A stretch of 12,417 bases of DNA from Lentisphaerota bacterium (GTDB lineage Bacteria; Verrucomicrobiota; Kiritimatiellia; RFP12; UBA1067), in contig SUVZ01000076.1 in the NCBI GenBank assembly GCA_015061765.1, forward strand, positions 1-12,417, in the 5' to 3' direction. The first letter of the stretch is position 1, and every line of letters begins with the position of its first letter. A program made the position numbers and the translations under genes. Positions 1-5,456 of this stretch are shown piece by piece. The notes beneath the pieces were generated by a model. The model worked only from the letters and a program-made list of their open reading frames with translations. It was not told the origin of the DNA and searched no databases.

Positions 1-3000
1 CACTGCGATAGCCCCAGCTGCCATTCATCGTTGCGCAAGTCTCCCACACGACCTCACGCCCCTTCACGCTTACTGGCCGCGCAGGGACGCACACTTCAGG
101 CGTATAGTAGTCAAAATCCCGGCAGTTGTCCTTGTAGAACGAAAGCCTGTCGTTCACTATTATATCCGGCTGGCATTTATAGACCATATCAAGTATCCGT
201 TCCCGGTCGAAATAGTCCACTCCCGCCTTGTACTTGCTCGTATAGTCCAGAAAAAGAATATCCACCTTCCCGTAGTCCGTCATCAACTGACAGACATGAT
301 TGTACAAAAGCTCCTTGAATTCGGCATATTCCTGTTGTGTAGGCTTATGGAGCGGACGTCCCTGTATTCCATCCGGAGATTCCGGATCGGAATACCCCGG
401 ATGCGTCCAGTCCGGAAGCGAATGGTAGAACCCGACCTTCAGCCCCTCCGCCCTGAATGCGTCGGCGTATTCGCGCGTGACATCCCTTCCGTACGGCGTC
501 TTCGTGATCTTGTAGTCCGTGTAGCGGCTGTCGAACATGCAGAAACCATCATGGTGGCGGGTCGTGAACACCGCATACTTCATCCCCGCCTGCTTCGCGA
601 GTTTCGCCCATTCGTGCGGGTTGTAGTTAGTTGGGTTGAACACTTTGGAAAACGACTCGTATTCGCCCTTCTTCCACGGATGGCGCGCGTATATCCATTC
701 TCCGCGCGCGGGGATCGAGTAAATTCCCCAATGGATGAACAATCCAAATCGAGCCTCCAGGAACCATGACATCGACGGCTTCGCGCGAGAATTTTCCGCA
801 ACGTCCATGACGTATATCTGCCGCGAACCTTCATGGACGGAGTTAAACGCGATCTGTCTGCCGTCAGGCCTCCAGCGCGGATGCAGGTCGCAGCGGCAGT
901 AGACATCGCGGTAGGCCTCTGGGACGTAAAAGTCGCCAATGTCCTTCACGGCGTTGTCGGCGAGGCGCACCATCTTCCAGTGGCGGTAGAACCTATCGTC
1001 CCAATAGCCATCGCCGGATACGAACTCGCCGTCCGGCGTGTAGATGCAGTGCCCGTCGAAGTTCATCGCGTCCCCGCCGACCTGCCTTGCCTTTTCCTCT
1101 TCGCCGACCGTGAACTCGACATGCGTATAGACCTTGTTCTGCCAGTTGCACGTGACGACCATCGTGCGCGCGTCGCGATCCGACAGGGCGGGCTTCCAGT
1201 TGAAGTGCGAAGAGCCCCAGCCGTCCGGAAAGCAGCGACGGACGTCCGATCCGTCGGCATTGCAGGTAAACGCCGTGGTGTGCCAGTTGACGCCCTTGAA
1301 CTTCTTTACGCCTTCCATCGACTGCGAGACGGAGCGCGAAAGGAAGTAGATGCGCTTCATGTCCTTGGAAATCACCGTATGGCATATGTAGCTGAGGCCC
1401 GTTTCTGGAACTTGCGGCACCATGTCCTTAAGCGCCGCGCAGCTGACGAGCAGCTTCGCCTCGCCCGTCTTCAGGTCGACGCGCCAGAGTCCGTCGTCCT
1501 CGGGGAAGACGACGCCCCGGCGCGGATCCTGCCCTTCGCCAGCATAGCCGTAGTCGGGCCGCGCCAGGTAAAGCCGCGCATAGTTGATGGAGAGCGCCCA
1601 TGTGCCGTCCTCAGAAACGGCGCTCACGGGATGCGGAACGATGCGCTCCGCGCACGTGCGCCAGTTCCTGACGACGGTAACGAACTTTCCGTCCCGCAGG
1701 TCGTTGACAACAAACGTGTCCTTCTCGTTCGGGAGCCAGTGCGCCATCGCCGCCTCCTGGAAGTTCCACGTGCGCGTCTCCATGACGGGAACGAACCTGT
1801 TGCCGTCTTCCGTGTCGACAAGTCCCACGGTGCACGGCGCGCCGTCCGGCAACTTGTCCTTTATGTCCGTCTCCAGAGCAAGAACATAGCGGTTGTCGGG
1901 ACTCCACGCATTGATTGCAAAGTAGTTCGCAAGGAAGTGGTCGTGCGGGCCCTGCGTCACAGCCCTCGGTGCGGTGAACACTGGAAACGGCTTTACGGCC
2001 GCACCCACATCCAGCGACCAGGCGTAGTCCGACAATGTGCCATCGGCAAAACGCCAACGACGCGGATGGCGCGTCTCGAACCAGTCGAGCGGCTCGGCGG
2101 CCTCGCAGTCGGTCGAAGCGAGGCGGAACGCCTCCGAAATGGCCTTGCGGACTTCCGGCGTAGCGAGGTCGCGCCGCCACGAGACGAACATCGGCGTCCC
2201 GCTTTTCCCTAGAAGTTCCATCCACTGACGATTGAGCGACCACGGCACCGCCCCTTCGGAAGCAAGACCCACGCAATCTGCGTCGATCTTGAAGAACGCG
2301 CCATCCTGAATCGACCTCATGGCCAAGGTGTTGACTCCGTTCTTGCGCGTCCACTCCCAATCCCTGCCCGACGTGTCATTGCCCGTCCTCTGCAACTCAA
2401 ACACACCCGCCGCAAGATGGTTTAGGGCATTGCAGCCGATAATGACAACATCATCGCCCGCGGCATCCTTCATCGCGCGATAAAGATCAAGCATCACCTC
2501 GGCAGTCGTCCGCGTGTCGTCACGCCACGCCCTGTCGTCTTGGATGAACAGCTCGGGATGCGGGTGCGGGTCGCACGGCCATAGCTGCGCAATGTCATAC
2601 GAGAGAAAGTCTATCTTTACAAGCCTGAAACCCCATTCGCGGAAGCGCTTCATGTCCTCGACGATGCGCGAGCGAACTGACGGCACCGTAGGATCAAGAT
2701 ACTTTTCGTTTGCGATAAGTTTCTGGTCTTTCGGCAATCCATCCCATGCGCGAAGCGGACGGTACCAAAGCCCCGGCTTTGCGCCAAGCGCGGCGATTGC
2801 GCGGCAAAACTCCGGCATATCCATACCGAAATTGTGCCCTGCCGCGTCCCATGGGCCACGCCCCGACTCGCGCACGACTGGCGGCGAGTTCTTCTGCCAT
2901 CCGTCGTCCATCACGACATAAGGCGGGTTCTCGCATCCCTTCGCACACGCCACCACATATTCTGCGTCTTTAAGAAAATTCGTCGCCGTGTTCTTGCCAT

Positions 3001-3658
3001 ACGCGCAATACCAGTCGTTGTAGCCATAGACCGGAGACTTCGGCAATTTTGGTTTCGGACACATCAGACGGCAGAAGCGCCGCCCGAACTGCCATACGGA
3101 CTCTCCAGATTTCGATCCGGCTCGGACTACCCTGCAAGCGCGAAGGACGCGATCTCCAAGCCGGACGGGGCGGCCACCGGCGCGAACGTCGAGAACGAGC
3201 GAGAAACCATCCTTGGCGATTTTCCAACACGCCATTGCATTTGGCTGGGTCTCTACGCCGACGCCGGACGTCTGGCCGTCCGCAGCCGTGAGGAAGTACC
3301 ACGGCGAGAAGATCTCCCCTGCCGCCAAGGTCCGCCATTCAAGCTCCCCGTAGGAACGCTCCCATGCGTCGTTTAGGAACATCGCGCCGCTATGCCACTC
3401 TTTCTTCCAATTCAGCGTCACCGACGAAAGCCCCTTGCCGGGCGAACGCACCGACACGTGTCCTTCGCCATCGATGGAAACGGCCACCGTTCCGTCCGTC
3501 CATCCTGCGTCAGTGCGCGAAAGACAGTTCGTGAATCCATCACCGGCGGCGACAACCGCAAACGGCATGTCGTCCGCCCGGCTCTCCACTGCCACCACGA
3601 GCCCAACCGCCGCGACGAGCGAAATTGACAACAACTTTCTCAATGCGTTTTCACTCAT
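1..3658 (-). CDS. Secreted three-module glycosidase: GH36/27-like + beta-propeller + GH29 alpha-L-fucosidase (3' end cut by window)
   Basis: One open frame of 1219 codons runs off the left edge. Residues 1-29 look like a signal peptide (RK, then a Leu/Val/Ala core, SRA before Asp-Asp). Residues 31-200 resemble the beta-sandwich before GH36 barrels. Residues 200-500 are a clan GH-D barrel: NDWYCAYG near 214-221, MDDGW 250-254, likely nucleophile Asp350 in VKIDFLS, likely acid/base Asp428 in RTGNDTS. Residues 560-952 form a TolB/PL22-like propeller (HDHF near 570, HPRWRPDG 926-933, RQIYVMD 946-952). From Trp965 it is GH29: ARFGLFIHWG, HHDGF 1035-1039, likely nucleophile Asp1138 in DILFLDYT, ETCATMNGSWGY near 1206. 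Family knowledge predicts alpha-galactosidase-type and alpha-L-fucosidase activities on exported glycans; the propeller's role is unknown. The start is ATG at 3658, 19 bases after the upstream stop, with no clear ribosome-binding site. The remaining GH29 sequence lies outside the window. Confidence 0.9.
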   Translation of the reverse strand, partial: MSENALRKLLSISLVAAVGLVVAVESRADDMPFAVVAAGDGFTNCLSRTDAGWTDGTVAVSIDGEGHVSVRSPGKGLSSVTLNWKKEWHSGAMFLNDAWERSYGELEWRTLAAGEIFSPWYFLTAADGQTSGVGVETQPNAMACWKIAKDGFSLVLDVRAGGRPVRLGDRVLRACRVVRAGSKSGESVWQFGRRFCRLMCPKPKLPKSPVYGYNDWYCAYGKNTATNFLKDAEYVVACAKGCENPPYVVMDDGWQKNSPPVVRESGRGPWDAAGHNFGMDMPEFCRAIAALGAKPGLWYRPLRAWDGLPKDQKLIANEKYLDPTVPSVRSRIVEDMKRFREWGFRLVKIDFLSYDIAQLWPCDPHPHPELFIQDDRAWRDDTRTTAEVMLDLYRAMKDAAGDDVVIIGCNALNHLAAGVFELQRTGNDTSGRDWEWTRKNGVNTLAMRSIQDGAFFKIDADCVGLASEGAVPWSLNRQWMELLGKSGTPMFVSWRRDLATPEVRKAISEAFRLASTDCEAAEPLDWFETRHPRRWRFADGTLSDYAWSLDVGAAVKPFPVFTAPRAVTQGPHDHFLANYFAINAWSPDNRYVLALETDIKDKLPDGAPCTVGLVDTEDGNRFVPVMETRTWNFQEAAMAHWLPNEKDTFVVNDLRDGKFVTVVRNWRTCAERIVPHPVSAVSEDGTWALSINYARLYLARPDYGYAGEGQDPRRGVVFPEDDGLWRVDLKTGEAKLLVSCAALKDMVPQVPETGLSYICHTVISKDMKRIYFLSRSVSQSMEGVKKFKGVNWHTTAFTCNADGSDVRRCFPDGWGSSHFNWKPALSDRDARTMVVTCNWQNKVYTHVEFTVGEEEKARQVGGDAMNFDGHCIYTPDGEFVSGDGYWDDRFYRHWKMVRLADNAVKDIGDFYVPEAYRDVYCRCDLHPRWRPDGRQIAFNSVHEGSRQIYVMDVAENSRAKPSMSWFLEARFGLFIHWGIYSIPARGEWIYARHPWKKGEYESFSKVFNPTNYNPHEWAKLAKQAGMKYAVFTTRHHDGFCMFDSRYTDYKITKTPYGRDVTREYADAFRAEGLKVGFYHSLPDWTHPGYSDPESPDGIQGRPLHKPTQQEYAEFKELLYNHVCQLMTDYGKVDILFLDYTSKYKAGVDYFDRERILDMVYKCQPDIIVNDRLSFYKDNCRDFDYYTPEVCVPARPVSVKGREVVWETCATMNGSWGYRS

Positions 3659-3677
3659 TTTTCGTTATCTTTCTGAA
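3608..3677 (-). repeat. Direct repeat copy A: 5' end of the large enzyme gene
   Basis: It covers the 19 bases before ATG 3658 and the first 17 codons, including the start of the signal peptide. It aligns, with short gaps, to 5325-5390 in the same orientation at roughly three-quarters identity by eye. Shared blocks are GATAACG, AAATGAGTG, GAGAAAG and TTCGTTCGTCGCNGCG-like sequence. Its outer end abuts the AlbA_2 stop codon at 3678. Confidence 0.65.
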
Positions 3678-5207
3678 CTACGTTATTTCTCGACTAAGAC
3701 TACCCCCATCCAAGGGGGCTTCTCCAGAAAAGCTCTGTGGCACACTCGTAAAACGCTGCAATCGGCTACGCGGCGCCTCAGGACGCGAGAGGCAAAGCAA
3801 TCCTGCATTCACAAGTTTTGGAACGATTTTCGAAAAAGCATAGAAATGCGAAACGCCAAGACAATCAATGACCTCCGCCCTTGTCCTCGGCTTTACGCAG
3901 AATTCCAGCAGACGCCTCTCGCGTGCGCTCAATTCGGGAGTCGGAGAGTCGACATTCAGAGACTTAGGGGATTCGGCAACCACGCCAAGACCATTTCTGA
4001 ATATGACCTTGAACTCGCCGTTGCGATTGACGAATTCCGGCGGAGGCAGTCCGAAAGACTGCATCTCCCTCCGCATGGTAGGAACGCCAGAATATCGATT
4101 CTCGGTATACCCCATGACCTCCATCATGTCAACAAGGGCGGGATTGCGTGTTTCGGGATGAACCTTCCCAATTAAGTCGACGGATATCCTTCCGTACAAA
4201 CCGCCCTTGTTTGAGATTTCCATCCGGTCGGAATACATGCAAAGCGAAATTGGCGAACCTTCAGTATGCAAACTGTAGTCACGGTGCACAAGGGCGTTCA
4301 AAATCGCCTCGCGCACTGCCGTCACGGGGAACTCAGGCTTGTCCTCACGCCCGCCGCCTTTCCCGATTATGGTCTTTACCCTCATATTGCGAACGACGAA
4401 GTCGACGGCTCCCTTCAACATTTCGTCCAGCCGACCGGTGAACTTCTCGTTGGCAAGGAAACGCTCTCCGCCGTCGCCTACATCCCCCATCTTCACGCCA
4501 GGAACGACAACAGCCGTCAAACACAGCTGGGGGAAATAAGCCTGTGGATATTTCGCGAACGCAAGAACGCCGCTGATTGTGGGCCTCTCTCCCTTCCTAA
4601 TTCCCATAAGCTCAAGAATCTCGAAATCGCTGGCATTCGCCCCGAGATTCGCCCTGTCTACTTTCACGCGCCGCAGATATTCGCCAAGCATGTCCTCGCG
4701 CAGTTGTCCCATGTCGGCGGCATCAACAGTCCGAATGTCATCTCGGATCCTACGCCTGTAGGCTTCGTATGTATATATTTCATACTCACTCATAGGTTCA
4801 TCCGCCTCGCCAACCCGAACAAACGAACCGCCAAGCCGTCCTCGCCCACGATAAAAAACTGGCCTCTCCGCTACGTCAACTCCTGGTATCTCCGCCGACA
4901 CAATCGTCTTACCGTTCATATCTGCAACTGTAAACAACGGACGAACCTCGGGCGACATTTCCTTGCATTGTTCCGAGACACGATGTTGCAAGTCTTGCGC
5001 ATCATACACCCCGACAACCTCATAATTTGCCGACTCATCTATTCCAAAGAGAATCACGCCACCTGTTGACTGATTTGAAAACGAGGACAAAGTATCATAC
5101 AGATGCTTTGGACATCCGTTTCGGGCACTTTTGACTTCAACGGTTTGAAACTCACAATGCAACTGTCGAAGTTTCAATATAAGGTCTCTTAATTGCATTT
5201 CTTGCAC
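3678..5207 (-). CDS. AlbA_2 (Schlafen-type) / HATPase_c_4 putative transcriptional regulator
   Basis: About 509 residues from a GTG start. Residues 17-140 match the AlbA_2 fold: VEVKSA, then FSNQSTGGVILFGID. Residues 288-302 (VREAILNALVHRDYS) and 327-339 (DRMEISNKGG) are the N- and G-box-like signatures of the RecG-like HATPase_c_4 domain, followed by HPETRNPALVD and a SGVPTMRREM segment. Residues 426-480 look like a winged helix. Proteins of this architecture are usually annotated as RecG-like helicases or transcriptional regulators; there is no helicase domain here, so DNA-binding regulation is the better guess. No signal peptide is seen, so it is cytoplasmic. The GTG at 5207 is chosen because AAGGAG lies 7 bases upstream, and because the longer ATG at 5252 would fall upstream of the predicted -10. 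The gene has its own promoter and palindrome, reads less G+C-rich than its neighbours by eye, and lies between two copies of the next gene's 5' end. Confidence 0.85.
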   Translation of the reverse strand: MQEMQLRDLILKLRQLHCEFQTVEVKSARNGCPKHLYDTLSSFSNQSTGGVILFGIDESANYEVVGVYDAQDLQHRVSEQCKEMSPEVRPLFTVADMNGKTIVSAEIPGVDVAERPVFYRGRGRLGGSFVRVGEADEPMSEYEIYTYEAYRRRIRDDIRTVDAADMGQLREDMLGEYLRRVKVDRANLGANASDFEILELMGIRKGERPTISGVLAFAKYPQAYFPQLCLTAVVVPGVKMGDVGDGGERFLANEKFTGRLDEMLKGAVDFVVRNMRVKTIIGKGGGREDKPEFPVTAVREAILNALVHRDYSLHTEGSPISLCMYSDRMEISNKGGLYGRISVDLIGKVHPETRNPALVDMMEVMGYTENRYSGVPTMRREMQSFGLPPPEFVNRNGEFKVIFRNGLGVVAESPKSLNVDSPTPELSARERRLLEFCVKPRTRAEVIDCLGVSHFYAFSKIVPKLVNAGLLCLSRPEAPRSRLQRFTSVPQSFSGEAPLDGGSLSREIT

Positions 5208-5214
5208 AACAAAA

Positions 5215-5220
5215 CTCCTT
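5215..5220 (-). promoter_or_regulatory. Ribosome-binding site fixing the GTG start of the AlbA_2 gene
   Basis: A perfect AAGGAG lies 7 bases before GTG 5207. It is too far from the in-frame ATG at 5198 (16 bases) and lies downstream of the ATG at 5252, so it selects the GTG. Confidence 0.65.
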
Positions 5221-5237
5221 TCGCTATGTTTTGCAAT

Positions 5238-5266
5238 ATAATACCACACCATATTGCATAATGCAA
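5238..5266 (-). promoter_or_regulatory. Predicted promoter of the AlbA_2 regulator gene
   Basis: Minus-strand TTGCAT (5266-5261) and TATTAT (5243-5238) are separated by 17 bases. The -10 is a five-of-six match; the -35 matches only TTG at its start. Transcription would begin near 5231, about 24 bases before the GTG start. The region is sharply A+T-rich. The palindrome at 5253-5267 covers the -35. Confidence 0.55.
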
Positions 5267-5267
5267 T
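5253..5267. promoter_or_regulatory. Perfect palindrome over the -35: candidate operator
   Basis: ATTGCAT, one central base, then ATGCAAT: perfect seven-base arms lying directly on the predicted -35 of the AlbA_2 gene. A further TTGCAA half-site is present at 5231-5236 near the expected transcription start. Its position is that of a repressor site, and the winged-helix protein encoded just downstream is the natural candidate for autoregulation (inference). Confidence 0.5.
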
Positions 5268-5282
5268 AGCGAAACTGGTATT

Positions 5283-5357
5283 TTAAAACTTCACTAACGC
5301 CGCCTCTAGCACATCCTTCATACACGCTGCGACGAACGAAACAAACATCTTTCTCAT
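5283..5357 (-). pseudogene. 24-codon leftover signal-peptide-like ORF in copy B
   Basis: From ATG 5357 a short frame begins MRKMFVSFVAAC and ends at TAA 5283. The opening resembles residues 6-18 of the large enzyme (LRKLLSISLVAAV), so it is best read as the decayed beginning of a relative of that gene. No clear ribosome-binding site precedes it. It could also be a short translated leader, for which there is no evidence. Confidence 0.4.
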
Positions 5358-5390
5358 CACGTTCCACTCATTTCACGTTATCTTGCAGAA
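5325..5390 (-). repeat. Direct repeat copy B: degenerate 5' end of the large enzyme gene
   Basis: A second, decayed copy of 3608-3677, upstream of the AlbA_2 gene. The equivalent ATG (AAATGAGTGG) reads into a stop after four codons, so it is not a working start in that frame. Together the two copies bracket the AlbA_2 gene and its promoter. The remaining bases of this gap (5268-5324 and 5391-5456) show no terminator or other feature. Confidence 0.65.
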
Positions 5391-5456
5391 TTTCACCATT
5401 TTCAAGCCAAAACAACCATGTCATTTAGGGACCCCACCGTTTCGAATAAAATCTTC

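Noticed and set aside
833..2212. 459-codon plus-strand open frame
   Set aside because: It is antisense to the large enzyme gene, is Arg/Val/Ala-rich with no recognisable motif, and arises from G+C-rich third positions. The minus-strand frame carries clear GH and propeller motifs throughout.
1611..2360. 249-codon minus-strand frame in another register
   Set aside because: It overlaps the large enzyme gene in a different frame and reads as low-complexity Arg/Gly sequence.
1..3658. Possible assembly error joining three genes
   Set aside because: I followed the frame codon by codon and saw no stop. Sequence across both junctions stays protein-like with no internal signal peptide or ribosome-binding site, so a real fusion is simpler, although the left end is outside the window.
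3678..5207. RecG-type helicase
   Set aside because: Proteins with this ATPase-like domain are often labelled RecG-like, but no helicase motifs (Walker A GxGKT, DExH) are present.
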